Source: an uncultured Clostridium sp.
GTDB taxonomy: Bacteria > Bacillota > Clostridia > Lachnospirales > Lachnospiraceae
DNA length: 64,000 bases
NCBI GenBank assembly: GCA_946498245.1
Contig: CAMMNN010000008.1
Span: 35,334 to 99,333, forward strand
Direction: 5' to 3'
Part shown: in pieces, positions 1 through 8,268 of the stretch
How the letters are laid out: each line of letters opens with the position of its first letter
Numbering within the stretch: position 1 is the first letter of the stretch
Made by a program: the position numbers and the translations under genes
Notes under the pieces: model-generated
Database searches by the model: none
What the model was told of the DNA's origin: nothing
Seen by the model: the letters and a program-made list of their open reading frames with translations, nothing else

Positions 1-36
1 CAATTATACTATAGAGACATTTTTCAGTCAACGAGT

Positions 37-1749
37 TTATTTTCTTTCTTCCGCCCGTTCCGCCCGGACGCTCTTTCCCCGGATCTTTGCGTGCTTCATG
101 GCTTTTAAAACAGCCTCTGCATAGGATTCCGGCACTTCTACGAAAGTATATCCGTCATACATATCTATACTCCCCACAACTCTGCCGGGAATACCGGATT
201 CCCCGGCTACAGCCCCCAAAATATCCCCGGGGGAAACTTTCTGATTTCTGCCGATGTTCAAAAAGAGTCTGGCCATAGCTTCTCCGCCGCTAAGGTAATC
301 GTACACCTTTTCTGATGCGCGGATCCGCCTGTTTCTATGGCTTCCGGCGCTCTCTCCATCCCGTCTGCCGCGCCCCTTCTGAGTTCCCCGGCTGCGGTAG
401 GCGTCTAAATCGTCTAAAGAGCGGGCCGGACGGCTGCTCTCCGGAATCTCTTCGTTTTCCGTTCCCATCATCAGTTTCAGCAGGGCCGCCGCCAGATCCA
501 TAGCTGTGTAATCCTCTTCAATCAGCTTCACCTCTATGGCGTCGATCATTTCATCCAGTTCCTGGCTCTCAATGGTTTCCCTGACCTGATCTAAAATCTT
601 ATCTACTTTTATAGCGGTAATATCATTCAGAGAGGGAATTGCCTGGGGAATAATCCTGGTTTTACAGTACCTTTGAATGTCCCTAAGCTTATACACCTCC
701 CGGCCCACTACCAGGCTGAAGGCTTTCCCTTCCCGTCCGGCTCTGCCGGTCCGCCCGATTCTGTGGACATAGTACTCGTCGTCCTGGGGAATGTCGTAAT
801 TAAATACGGCCTCTACGTCGTCTACGTCAATGCCTCTGGCCGCCACGTCAGTAGCCACCAAAATATCGGCCTTTCCATTGCGGAAGCTGTTCATCACCCT
901 GTCTCTCTGGACCTGCTTTAAATCGCCGTGAAGGCCCTCTGCGAAATAACCCCGGCCCTGAAGGGCTTCCGCTACTTCCTCCACGCCCTTTTTGGTATTG
1001 CAGAAAACCACAGACAGTTTCGGAGCATACAAATCCAGAAGCCGGCACAGGACTTCCACCTTATTTTTCTGCTTCACTTCATAATAATATTGGGTGACCT
1101 TAGGAACTGTTAAGTCTTTTTTGACCACTCTGACTGTCACCGGGTCTTTCTGGAATTTCCGGGCAATCTCCAAAATAGCCTGGGGCATGGTAGCTGAAAA
1201 CATTACCGTCTGCCGTTCCTCAGGAAGCTGTCCCAAAATGGTTTCCATGTCCTCTAAAAACCCCATATTAAGCATCTCGTCAGCCTCGTCCAGCACTACG
1301 GTATGAACGTCCTCTGTACGGATCGTACGCCTTCTCATGTGATCCATCACCCGCCCCGGAGTTCCGATAATAACCTGGGCGCCGTCTTTGAGGGAACGGA
1401 TCTGCTTTCCTATCTCCTGGCCCCCGTAAACCGGAAGCACTTTGATGCCGTGGAGATACTTTGCAAGGCTGCGGATTTCTTCCGCCACCTGAATGGCCAG
1501 CTCCCTGGTAGGGCACAGCACAATGGCCTGGATCCGCTTTACTTTGGGATCAACCTTCTGAAGCAGCGGAATACCAAAAGCCGCCGTCTTGCCGGTTCCC
1601 GTCTGGGCCTGCCCGATAACGTCCCGGCCTTCTATTTCCAGGGGAATGGCCTGCCCCTGAATAGGCGACGCCTCCTCAAAGCCCATGTCCGCAACTGCCC
1701 GCAAAATTTTCTCATCTAACTGAAGCTCTTCAAATTTCACTGTTTCCAT
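37..1749 (-). CDS. DEAD-box ATP-dependent RNA helicase with DbpA-type RNA-binding tail
   Basis: A complete 570-residue DEAD-box helicase that unwinds RNA with ATP, typically for ribosome assembly, mRNA turnover or cold adaptation. The Q motif lies around residues 24-40, Walker A AQTGTGKT at 48-55, the DEAD box at 154-157 and SAT at 185-187. HRIGRTGRAGREG marks the second RecA domain. A basic, low-complexity linker follows, and the last roughly 75 residues fit the DbpA RNA-binding fold that in DbpA/YxiN recognises 23S rRNA. The rRNA target is inferred from the family. Its own promoter and a hairpin-forming leader lie upstream (separate entries). It is monocistronic within the window; the downstream terminator would fall before base 37. 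Confidence 0.93.
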   Translation of the reverse strand: METVKFEELQLDEKILRAVADMGFEEASPIQGQAIPLEIEGRDVIGQAQTGTGKTAAFGIPLLQKVDPKVKRIQAIVLCPTRELAIQVAEEIRSLAKYLHGIKVLPVYGGQEIGKQIRSLKDGAQVIIGTPGRVMDHMRRRTIRTEDVHTVVLDEADEMLNMGFLEDMETILGQLPEERQTVMFSATMPQAILEIARKFQKDPVTVRVVKKDLTVPKVTQYYYEVKQKNKVEVLCRLLDLYAPKLSVVFCNTKKGVEEVAEALQGRGYFAEGLHGDLKQVQRDRVMNSFRNGKADILVATDVAARGIDVDDVEAVFNYDIPQDDEYYVHRIGRTGRAGREGKAFSLVVGREVYKLRDIQRYCKTRIIPQAIPSLNDITAIKVDKILDQVRETIESQELDEMIDAIEVKLIEEDYTAMDLAAALLKLMMGTENEEIPESSRPARSLDDLDAYRSRGTQKGRGRRDGESAGSHRNRRIRASEKVYDYLSGGEAMARLFLNIGRNQKVSPGDILGAVAGESGIPGRVVGSIDMYDGYTFVEVPESYAEAVLKAMKHAKIRGKSVRAERAEERK

Positions 1750-1831
1750 CTATTCATAATCCTCTCTGTTTCGTTCCGTCCGCCCCTGTTCACTCCTTTG
1801 GGAACCCGGACTGTTTCACTGGCGCAAACAA

Positions 1832-1876
1832 AAACGAGAGGTTACAGCCACTCTCAAGCCTTCCATCCTCTCGTTT
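1832..1876 (-). promoter_or_regulatory. Terminator-like hairpin in the helicase 5' leader
   Basis: On the minus strand a 10-bp perfect stem (AAACGAGAGG, 1876-1867, pairing with CCTCTCGTTT, 1841-1832) is followed by TTTGTTTG. It lies between the helicase promoter and its start codon. This resembles an intrinsic terminator, so the helicase may be controlled by attenuation or anti-termination of its leader. That function is inferred; the base pairing is visible. Confidence 0.55.
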
Positions 1877-1886
1877 GTACAGAAAA

Positions 1887-1915
1887 ACTATAACAGCGCC
1901 GGCGGCGGCTGTCAA
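1887..1915 (-). promoter_or_regulatory. Sigma-A-type promoter for the helicase
   Basis: On the minus strand TTGACA (1915-1910), a 17-bp spacer and TATAGT (1892-1887) form a near-consensus housekeeping promoter. It gives a leader of about 130 nt before the helicase ATG. Confidence 0.7.
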
Positions 1916-1928
1916 GCTGAAATTCGTA

Positions 1929-1957
1929 TTGATTCGGTCAAAAAAATGTTTTATAAT
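1929..1957 (+). promoter_or_regulatory. Sigma-A-type promoter for the LysR gene
   Basis: TTGATT (1929-1934), 17 bp and TATAAT (1952-1957) sit about 60 bp before the LysR start codon. The -35 lies about 14 bp from the divergent helicase -35, so the two promoters are back to back. Confidence 0.65.
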
Positions 1958-2015
1958 TGATAAATAATCGTCAAATAGGACATCTTCTGCAGGCTCCGGC
2001 TATTGGGAGGGAATC

Positions 2016-2939
2016 ATGGATTTACAACAGCTAGTTTACTTCGAATGTATTGCAAAATATGAAAATTTCTCCAAAGCTTCACAGATTTTATACGTGTCTC
2101 AGCCCTCTCTCAGCGCTTCTGTCCTCCGTCTGGAGGAAGAATTGGGCGCCCCTCTTTTTGATCGGAAAAAGGGCCGGATCTATCTCAACAGCTACGGTCG
2201 GTACTTTTTAGGCGTAACCCAGAAAATCCTGGGACTGGTGGATGAAAGCAAAAATTCCGTCTGGCAGGAAAGCCAGACGGAAACCAAAACGCGGATTTCC
2301 ATTGCCGGGAACGGCTTTAATAATACGATCTCGGATCTCATTTGGAAATTTCAGCAGAGAAATCCTTCTGTTATTATCCACTCCCAATTTGTTAATCCCC
2401 TGTCCCCGATTGAATTTTCAGAAAACGATTTTATTATCAATCGGACTCATGATACCATCCCTTCTTATTTCCACCACATGGTTCTGCAAAGAGGAGAATA
2501 TCACGTAGTAATCCCCAAAACAAGCCCCCTCTCCCTGCAAAGCTGCATCCGAATCCAGGATTTGGAACACGAAAACTTCTGTTTTATGACAGACGATAAT
2601 AAAAACTACGAGCCTCCTCACAAATACTGTCTGGACGCAGGCTTTATCCCTCAGTGCAGTTTTTCCACCAACGATTCTTTTGCGAAATTCCGGTATCTGT
2701 CCAAAGGGACCGCCGCCGCGTTTATCCCTGCCGGGGCCGTGGAAATGTATTCTCTGATTCCAGACATCGTTATCCTTCCTATCTGTAAGGAAGATCAAAA
2801 GAAATACCTTATGGCCCACTACCATCTGTACTGGTCAGACGCTATTTATGAATTGCCTGCCACTACGGCCTTTCTGGAATTTATAAAAAACAGCATTGCA
2901 TCATCAGAAGAGGGCGGCGAAATCGATATTATTCGATAA
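2016..2939 (+). CDS. LysR-family transcriptional regulator
   Basis: This 307-residue protein opens with the classic LysR winged-helix DNA-binding domain: MDLQQLVYF, then KASQILYVSQPSLSASVLRLEEELG, then LFDRKKGRIYLNSYG, all within residues 1-70. The remainder is a two-lobed substrate-binding effector domain of usual length. The ATG is preceded by GGGAGG at good spacing. It converges with the SigH-like gene and is divergent from the helicase, so its target is not obvious from position; the catabolic operon starting at 3.6 kb is one possibility. No clear T-N11-A box was identified. Confidence 0.88.
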   Translation: MDLQQLVYFECIAKYENFSKASQILYVSQPSLSASVLRLEEELGAPLFDRKKGRIYLNSYGRYFLGVTQKILGLVDESKNSVWQESQTETKTRISIAGNGFNNTISDLIWKFQQRNPSVIIHSQFVNPLSPIEFSENDFIINRTHDTIPSYFHHMVLQRGEYHVVIPKTSPLSLQSCIRIQDLEHENFCFMTDDNKNYEPPHKYCLDAGFIPQCSFSTNDSFAKFRYLSKGTAAAFIPAGAVEMYSLIPDIVILPICKEDQKKYLMAHYHLYWSDAIYELPATTAFLEFIKNSIASSEEGGEIDIIR

Positions 2940-2952
2940 GCCGCCCACGGAA

Positions 2953-3594
2953 CTAAGGCTGCAGCCGCCATGCGCCGCTTAGGCGGATCTTCCGTTTGAC
3001 CCGTTGGAGGGAATTGTCCACAGCTTTAATGCTCAGACACATGGAATGGGCGATTCTTTCGTAAGAGTAGCCATCCATGTATGCGGTAAAAACCGTCTGC
3101 TCCTGCCATGTCAAAAGGCTGTTGACGGATTCGTGAAGGCGGCGGCGATCTTCTTTTAATATCACCTGCTCTTCCGGATTAACGGCGGACTGGTCCGGCA
3201 GTGTTTCCGCAATGGGATCCGAGTCTTCCCTGCATTGGTCAAAGGAAATGCTCATATTGAGAGGGAGGTGCTTGAGGCGGTTTCCCGCCCTCACAGCAGT
3301 CAGGATCTGCCTGGTAATGCAGACCTCTGCAAAGGTCCGGAATGTCAGGTTTCTGTCCGGGGAATATTCCCGGATCGCCTCAATCAGACCAATCATTCCC
3401 TCCTGAATGAGATCTTCTTTATCCGCCCCTTTGATGTAATAGCTGCGGCACTTTGCCCGTACCACTCCCGTATATTTTTTTATGAGAAACTCTTCCGCGC
3501 CCCTATCTCCTCCGGCCGCCAGCACAGCCTTTTCACTGTCGCTGATTTGGCTCTCTTCTTCGGTTTCTATCCACAGTTTTTCTTCTGCTGCCAC
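2953..3594 (-). CDS. SigH-like (sigma-70 family) RNA polymerase sigma factor
   Basis: A sigma factor of about 213 residues. Region 2 is visible as DLIQEGMIGLIEAIREYSP followed by FRTFAEVCITRQILTAVR, and region 4 as YSYERIAHSMCLSIKAVDNSLQRVKRKI, a helix-turn-helix for -35 recognition. Length and motifs match the sporulation-type SigH of Firmicutes rather than ECF factors. AGGAGG is 7 nt before a GTG (3594) and only 4 nt before an in-frame TTG (3597); I favour the GTG. SigH of clostridia controls entry to sporulation. The gene sits outside a typical sigH neighbourhood, so it may be a paralogue. It converges with LysR and lies 25 bp beyond the start of nothing else obvious. Confidence 0.75.
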   Translation of the reverse strand: MAAEEKLWIETEEESQISDSEKAVLAAGGDRGAEEFLIKKYTGVVRAKCRSYYIKGADKEDLIQEGMIGLIEAIREYSPDRNLTFRTFAEVCITRQILTAVRAGNRLKHLPLNMSISFDQCREDSDPIAETLPDQSAVNPEEQVILKEDRRRLHESVNSLLTWQEQTVFTAYMDGYSYERIAHSMCLSIKAVDNSLQRVKRKIRLSGAWRLQP

Positions 3595-3622
3595 CAAAAT
3601 CCCTCCTGCAAACTTCAGAATC

Positions 3623-4624
3623 CTATACGGTTTCCATAGAATAGGTCAAATTTCCCGCCCGGTAAATCATCTTATTGCAAAACTCTCTTTCCACCCCATT
3701 GCGCACTTTAATGCACATACTGTCGCAGGCCGCCGGATTGTCCAGGATTTTGTCGCAGGTTTCCAAAATATTGGACAGTACGACTTTGTCCAAATCCAAA
3801 ACGCTGTGGGACGGAAATACCGTGTCAAATTCATCATTCCGGGCTGTCAGCTTCGCCAGAGCGTCACGGAACCGGGTAACCGTGGCTGCCTTTCCGTAAA
3901 GGGGATTCACCGGATCACCGGTAATACCCAGATTTCCGATACAGGCTGCATCTCCGGCAAATAAGATCCGGTTCCTTTTATCCAGATAAGCGGCATGGCC
4001 TGCAGTGTGACCCGGCAGATGAACCATTTCCACCTCATATCCGCCGCCCAAATCAAAGGAGTATCCGTCAGGGCAACCCACTATCTCATACTCTTTGTAG
4101 GGGATTAGATCCCCTCTGTCAAATTCCGTCCAGACACACTTTCCTCCCTCGTCAAAGAGGTAGTCCCATACATGGGGTGTCAGCTTTGTTTTCATGGCCG
4201 GAACCTCATACTCATGGCAGTAAACCCTTTCAAACTGATAATTGCCATAAGCGTGGTCAAAATGGTAATGGGTATTTACTACCACCAGGGGCATTTCTCC
4301 TGCCAGTTCTTTTACCAGCCCTTTCAAATCTCCCAGTCCGAAACCGGTGTCGATAAGCATAGCCTTCTCCGGCCCCAGTATCAGAAAGCTCCAGGGATCT
4401 CCCATGCCGTCCAGACTTTCCGAATAGATGCAATACAGGTTCTCCCGGAAACGGTATACCTCGGCATAGGGATTTATATCGTAAACCTTTCGGGTCTTAT
4501 CGTGCTTTCTCAGCAGCTTTTCATAGCTGAGTCCCACCGGATCCTCAGATTCTCTGATTCTGAATTTCTTTGTTTTTAGTTCTGTTTCCATTGGTGTAAA
4601 TTTACGGATCGATATTTCTGCCAT
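3623..4624 (-). CDS. MBL-fold metallo-hydrolase
   Basis: A 333-residue metallo-beta-lactamase-fold hydrolase. The dinuclear metal motif HYHFDH is at residues 119-124, with further ligands in LPGHTAGH (H206) and FAGDA (D225). The ATG follows AAAGGAGG. It is the last gene of the minus-strand catabolic operon, 26 bp after the lipoprotein binding protein. Family members hydrolyse thioesters, lactones or phosphoesters, so the substrate cannot be read from the motifs. Its place suggests a ring-opening or deacylation step on the imported compound; that is inference. Confidence 0.85.
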   Translation of the reverse strand: MAEISIRKFTPMETELKTKKFRIRESEDPVGLSYEKLLRKHDKTRKVYDINPYAEVYRFRENLYCIYSESLDGMGDPWSFLILGPEKAMLIDTGFGLGDLKGLVKELAGEMPLVVVNTHYHFDHAYGNYQFERVYCHEYEVPAMKTKLTPHVWDYLFDEGGKCVWTEFDRGDLIPYKEYEIVGCPDGYSFDLGGGYEVEMVHLPGHTAGHAAYLDKRNRILFAGDAACIGNLGITGDPVNPLYGKAATVTRFRDALAKLTARNDEFDTVFPSHSVLDLDKVVLSNILETCDKILDNPAACDSMCIKVRNGVEREFCNKMIYRAGNLTYSMETV

Positions 4625-4650
4625 AGTTTGCCTCCTTTGCTATCGAACCA

Positions 4651-6288
4651 TTAATCATACAGCCAGTCGGCGTCGTCATTATAAGTAAACTCATTGGGGA
4701 ATACGGAAGTGTAACCGTATTTGTTTACCCAATAATCAATTCCCTTCCGTCCGGCCTGGTATTTGGTAATATAATAAGTAGGCACAATGGGGCAGGCTTC
4801 TTCTACAATTTCCACGCACTGCATAGCCAGATCCAGATCGCCGTCTTTTACTGCTTCATTCAAAATAGCCTGGTACTCCGCGTCTTTCCAGCCGCCCCGG
4901 CTGTTGTTTTCGCTTAACTGGTTATAGAAATAGAACAAAACTGTATTCTGGACACAGGCATAACCGTTCATGGCCATGTCCCAGGTGTCAGGTTCTACCA
5001 TTCTGGAATTTAAGGTAGAAGCTTCTATAGTTTCGATCTCTACGTTGATTCCTACCTGGCTCAAAAACTGCTGGATAATCTCTGCGATCTCACGGCGGCT
5101 CTGGGTATTGTCAGCAATCAGCCGCAGTGTCAGCTCACCTTCCCCGTATCCCGCCTGGGCCAGCAGTTCCTTTGCTTTTTCCGGGTCATAGCCGTAATAA
5201 ACCTTGTCAGGCTGGTATTCCTGGGCGATATGGGAAGCAATCTGGGTCGCAGGAACGCCTCCCACTCCTCCTAAAACGGAAGAAACGATGGCATTGGTGT
5301 CAATGGCATAGGCTATGGCCTGCCGTAGAAGCTTGTTATTACAGGGGCTTTCCTCCATGCTGTTAAAATACAGCCCTTCGCAGTTGGTTGCTTCAATGGT
5401 ATACAGGTTAATATCGTCCCGGTTCTGATAGTCTGAAATAGCAATGCTGGGGCATTCAAAAATATAGTCCACATCGCCGCTTTCCAGGGCAATGGTTTTC
5501 TGGGCATCTTCGGCAATAAAACGGCAGACAATTTCGTCTACGTTCTGGGATGGGATCAGTCCGTCATGGCTGTCCGCCGTCTTCCAGTAGTTCTCATTTT
5601 TCTCCAGAACAATCTGGGTACCGGCGTCGTATTTCGTTACCATATAGGGGCCGGTTCCTACCGGAGTGGTAACCATTCCGTCTTCGCTGGCCTCAAAGGA
5701 AGCTTTGCTGGTAATATCGATTCGGGACAGATCATTAAAAATAAACTGGTTGTGATTTTTAAAATATACAACAATAGTATAAGGATCCGTCACCTCGGTC
5801 TGCTCAAAATCAATATTTCTGGTGTGCTGAACAAACTGGGTGGACTGGGCGCACTGTTCCATGGACCATAGCACGTCTTCCGCGGTCAGATTGTTGCCGT
5901 CTGTGGTATAAATATCGTCCCAGATCTCAATCTGCATCCTGTTCTCGTCCAGCCACTCATAGCCTTTGGCTAAAATCGGTTGGATTCCCGGACTGTCATA
6001 TCCGAAGTCAAAGAGCTTTTCGTAGTAATAGCAGCGGATAATAAAGTTGGAATCAATGCCACTGGAATTGGGGGCCAGACTTCCCGGATCCGCATTAAAC
6101 TCCATAACAAAGGAGCTTCTCCCCTTTTCCTGTCCGGGTTCTGTCTCTCCTCCGGCGCTTTCCGGGCTCCCTGCCCCTTCCGTCGTCTGAGGTGCTTCCT
6201 CTGAACTTCCGCAGCCTCCCAATGACAGAGTTCCTGCTCCTACTGCCAAAGCCAGTGCCAATGCCAACAGTCTTTTCGTTTTCTTCAT
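4651..6288 (-). CDS. Lipoprotein substrate-binding protein of peptide/nickel ABC transporter (SBP_bac_5)
   Basis: This 545-residue extracytoplasmic solute receptor has a lipoprotein signal peptide of about 25 residues ending LSLGGC, with C26 the predicted lipidated cysteine. A Glu/Thr/Gly-rich linker follows, then a family 5 binding domain (RCYYYEKLFDFG, GTGPYMVTKYDAGTQIVLE and LRLIADNTQSRREIAEIIQ segments). The ATG follows AGGAGG. It is the receptor partner of the OppB/C/D/F genes upstream in the same operon, separated from them by the flavoprotein and ferredoxin genes. That linkage suggests the oxidoreductase acts on the imported substrate. Family ligands are oligopeptides, nickel, opines and similar compounds; the ligand here is unknown. 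Confidence 0.9.
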   Translation of the reverse strand: MKKTKRLLALALALAVGAGTLSLGGCGSSEEAPQTTEGAGSPESAGGETEPGQEKGRSSFVMEFNADPGSLAPNSSGIDSNFIIRCYYYEKLFDFGYDSPGIQPILAKGYEWLDENRMQIEIWDDIYTTDGNNLTAEDVLWSMEQCAQSTQFVQHTRNIDFEQTEVTDPYTIVVYFKNHNQFIFNDLSRIDITSKASFEASEDGMVTTPVGTGPYMVTKYDAGTQIVLEKNENYWKTADSHDGLIPSQNVDEIVCRFIAEDAQKTIALESGDVDYIFECPSIAISDYQNRDDINLYTIEATNCEGLYFNSMEESPCNNKLLRQAIAYAIDTNAIVSSVLGGVGGVPATQIASHIAQEYQPDKVYYGYDPEKAKELLAQAGYGEGELTLRLIADNTQSRREIAEIIQQFLSQVGINVEIETIEASTLNSRMVEPDTWDMAMNGYACVQNTVLFYFYNQLSENNSRGGWKDAEYQAILNEAVKDGDLDLAMQCVEIVEEACPIVPTYYITKYQAGRKGIDYWVNKYGYTSVFPNEFTYNDDADWLYD

Positions 6289-6326
6289 TTGTTTTTTCCT
6301 CCTCCAAAATGTTACCCCAAAGGGAT

Positions 6327-6557
6327 TTACTTACCAGGCGCGTCTACAAATACCATAGAACAGGGAACCGCCAGCCTCAGGCGGATAGCCTTTGCCGGAC
6401 ACTCAAAGACACAGGCGTTGCAGTGCCAGCATTCCTCCGGATACTGAATCACCGGGGCCTGACCTGTCTTCTCCTGGGGCCCGTAAGCGTCTGTGGGACA
6501 AATATCAACGCAGTGAAAGCAACCGATACATTTTTTCTTGTCAATTACAGCCGGCAT
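6327..6557 (-). CDS. 2[4Fe-4S] ferredoxin, partner of adjacent flavoprotein
   Basis: A 76-residue ferredoxin with two cluster motifs: C10-x2-C13-x2-C16-x3-C20-P and C43-x2-C46-x2-C49-x3-C53-P. It starts 2 nt after the flavoprotein stop codon, with AGGGGG as ribosome binding site. The flavoprotein-ferredoxin pair resembles the AprA/AprB arrangement of adenylylsulfate reductase and its relatives, in which the iron-sulfur subunit feeds or accepts electrons. The C-terminal tail after the second cluster is short (about 20 residues), unlike true AprB, which carries a long tail that wraps around AprA. I read it as a dedicated electron-transfer subunit of an uncharacterised oxidoreductase. Confidence 0.88.
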   Translation of the reverse strand: MPAVIDKKKCIGCFHCVDICPTDAYGPQEKTGQAPVIQYPEECWHCNACVFECPAKAIRLRLAVPCSMVFVDAPGK

Positions 6558-6559
6558 TC

Positions 6560-8251
6560 CTATTCCCCCTTTTCCTCTGTGATCTGTTCCCGGAATCCCA
6601 CTTCCGGTTTTCCGTCCATCATCTGCACTGTTACAAATTTACCGTCATACAGCGGATTGGTAAAGGGATAATCCGCCATTTTGTGTCCCCCTCTTGTTTC
6701 TTTTCGCTCCATAGCGCTCCTAAATACCAGCTCCGCCAGACAGATGATATGATCCACCTCCAAAACCCGCATAAAGGTATGGGAATCGCTGCAGTGCATT
6801 TTCTCTGCCTTTTCCTTCAGCCGTTTTAAATGCTCCATTCCGGTTTTCAGCAGCCTCTCGCTGCGGACTTTTTCTCCGCAGTAATCCGACATAGTGTACT
6901 GGACGGCAATATTAACCTCTTTCCAATCCGGGGTGGCTGTATCGTCCTCCCGGCCCAAAATCTCGTTATAGCGGTTCCGGCACATCTCTGTCTGCCCTGT
7001 CAGCGCTTCCGGATCCGGAGCGGCAATCCCGGCTGCGTATGCGGCGGCGCTGCGGCCGGCTATGCGTCCAATTACCGCTGCCCCGGCGACTCCGCAGACG
7101 CCGTTTCCCACCTCGTCGCCTGCTGCGTAAAGGCCTGTCAGAGAGGTTTCTCCCTGGCAGTTGGTGTCGATTCCGGCCACACTTCCTCCCTGTTTGCGTC
7201 CAAATTCTACCATATGCTTTCTAAAGTCAAAGCCTTCTTCTTCCAGGGCGTTGAGGGTGCAGGTATTTCCCTCGTTATGAAGGCCCCAGACCATAAAGTC
7301 AATATCCTCATCTGTTCCCTGGGTTACGTTCATAAAGACAGGATTTCCGCTGTTAAAATTCCGGCTGAACATATCGTGCCAGATGTCCCCGGTAAAATCT
7401 CCGTACTGGATAGAGGGTTTGGTGACAAAAGGCCCCAGAGGCTTCCCTTCTATATCGGAATACACGCCGAGCCATGTGGCTTTGCCTCCTCGGTTCAGGT
7501 ATTTGCAGCCGATTCCCGAGCCTACGTTGTCCAGATTTACCAGACGGGCTCCCGCCCGGTATGCCTCCGCCATACCGGCCCCGGCACAGGAAGGACAGCC
7601 GGCCACATTAAACATCACTGCCGACGTTTCCGTAGCAAACATTCTGGGAGTCCGGCCCGTACATAAAATCACGCTTTTGGCCCGGATCACCTGCATACGG
7701 GGTTCCCTGCGGGATACGTCAATACATACCGCCCCCGCAGCTCTGCCTTCCTCGTCTGTCAGCAGCGTATCAAAGGGCATATGGTTTAAAATCCTCACTC
7801 CTCTTTTTTTTGCCTGTTCTGTCAGCACGGCTTTCTGATTTCCGCCGGCATATTTCAGGTAAATGTTCATATGACCGGGCATTCCATGGCCGCAAAATTC
7901 CCATTTTCCATGGGGCCGCATGGGAATCCCCCAGCTCTCCCAGTCTTTTACTACGGAAAAGCTTTCCTTTACAATCTGACGCAGCCGGGGCATATCGGTG
8001 TTTCCCGTTACCGGGATTCTCTTCCACTCTTTTATCCAGGCGGAGGGATCCTCCCCATGGACTTCCGGAATGTAGCAGCAGAAATGATCGTTTCCGCCGT
8101 AGCTGCAGCCGCTTCTTAAAGTATTGGCCTTCTCCGCCACAATTACATCGGCTCCGGTGTCAGCCGCCCCGATAGCAGCCATCAGTCCGGCCACTCCCCC
8201 GCCGGCTATCAAGACGTCACAGCACAGTTCCTGGTTTTCCTCTATTTTCAT
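6560..8251 (-). CDS. FAD-dependent oxidoreductase, fumarate reductase / AprA-like flavoprotein
   Basis: A flavoprotein of about 563 residues. The N-terminal Rossmann signature is GGGVAG (about residues 17-22) with the acidic end VIVAEK, and a C-terminal GLYAAGDEVGNGVCGVAGA segment completes the FAD site. This layout belongs to the succinate dehydrogenase / fumarate reductase / AprA superfamily. I chose the ATG at 8251 because AAGGAGG lies directly before it; an upstream in-frame start lacks a site. It lies 17 bp after OppF and 2 bp before the ferredoxin. A typical AprA would imply sulfur chemistry, but no ATP sulfurylase or other sulfate genes are nearby, so a different substrate is more likely. 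The substrate is unknown. Confidence 0.85.
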   Translation of the reverse strand: MKIEENQELCCDVLIAGGGVAGLMAAIGAADTGADVIVAEKANTLRSGCSYGGNDHFCCYIPEVHGEDPSAWIKEWKRIPVTGNTDMPRLRQIVKESFSVVKDWESWGIPMRPHGKWEFCGHGMPGHMNIYLKYAGGNQKAVLTEQAKKRGVRILNHMPFDTLLTDEEGRAAGAVCIDVSRREPRMQVIRAKSVILCTGRTPRMFATETSAVMFNVAGCPSCAGAGMAEAYRAGARLVNLDNVGSGIGCKYLNRGGKATWLGVYSDIEGKPLGPFVTKPSIQYGDFTGDIWHDMFSRNFNSGNPVFMNVTQGTDEDIDFMVWGLHNEGNTCTLNALEEEGFDFRKHMVEFGRKQGGSVAGIDTNCQGETSLTGLYAAGDEVGNGVCGVAGAAVIGRIAGRSAAAYAAGIAAPDPEALTGQTEMCRNRYNEILGREDDTATPDWKEVNIAVQYTMSDYCGEKVRSERLLKTGMEHLKRLKEKAEKMHCSDSHTFMRVLEVDHIICLAELVFRSAMERKETRGGHKMADYPFTNPLYDGKFVTVQMMDGKPEVGFREQITEEKGE

Positions 8252-8268
8252 TCCCTTTCCTCCTTGTA

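Noticed and set aside
6830..7666. A 278-codon plus-strand frame opposite the AprA-like flavoprotein
   Set aside because: It lies entirely antisense to a gene with clear FAD motifs, and its translation shows no domain and biased cysteine/proline content typical of an antisense shadow.
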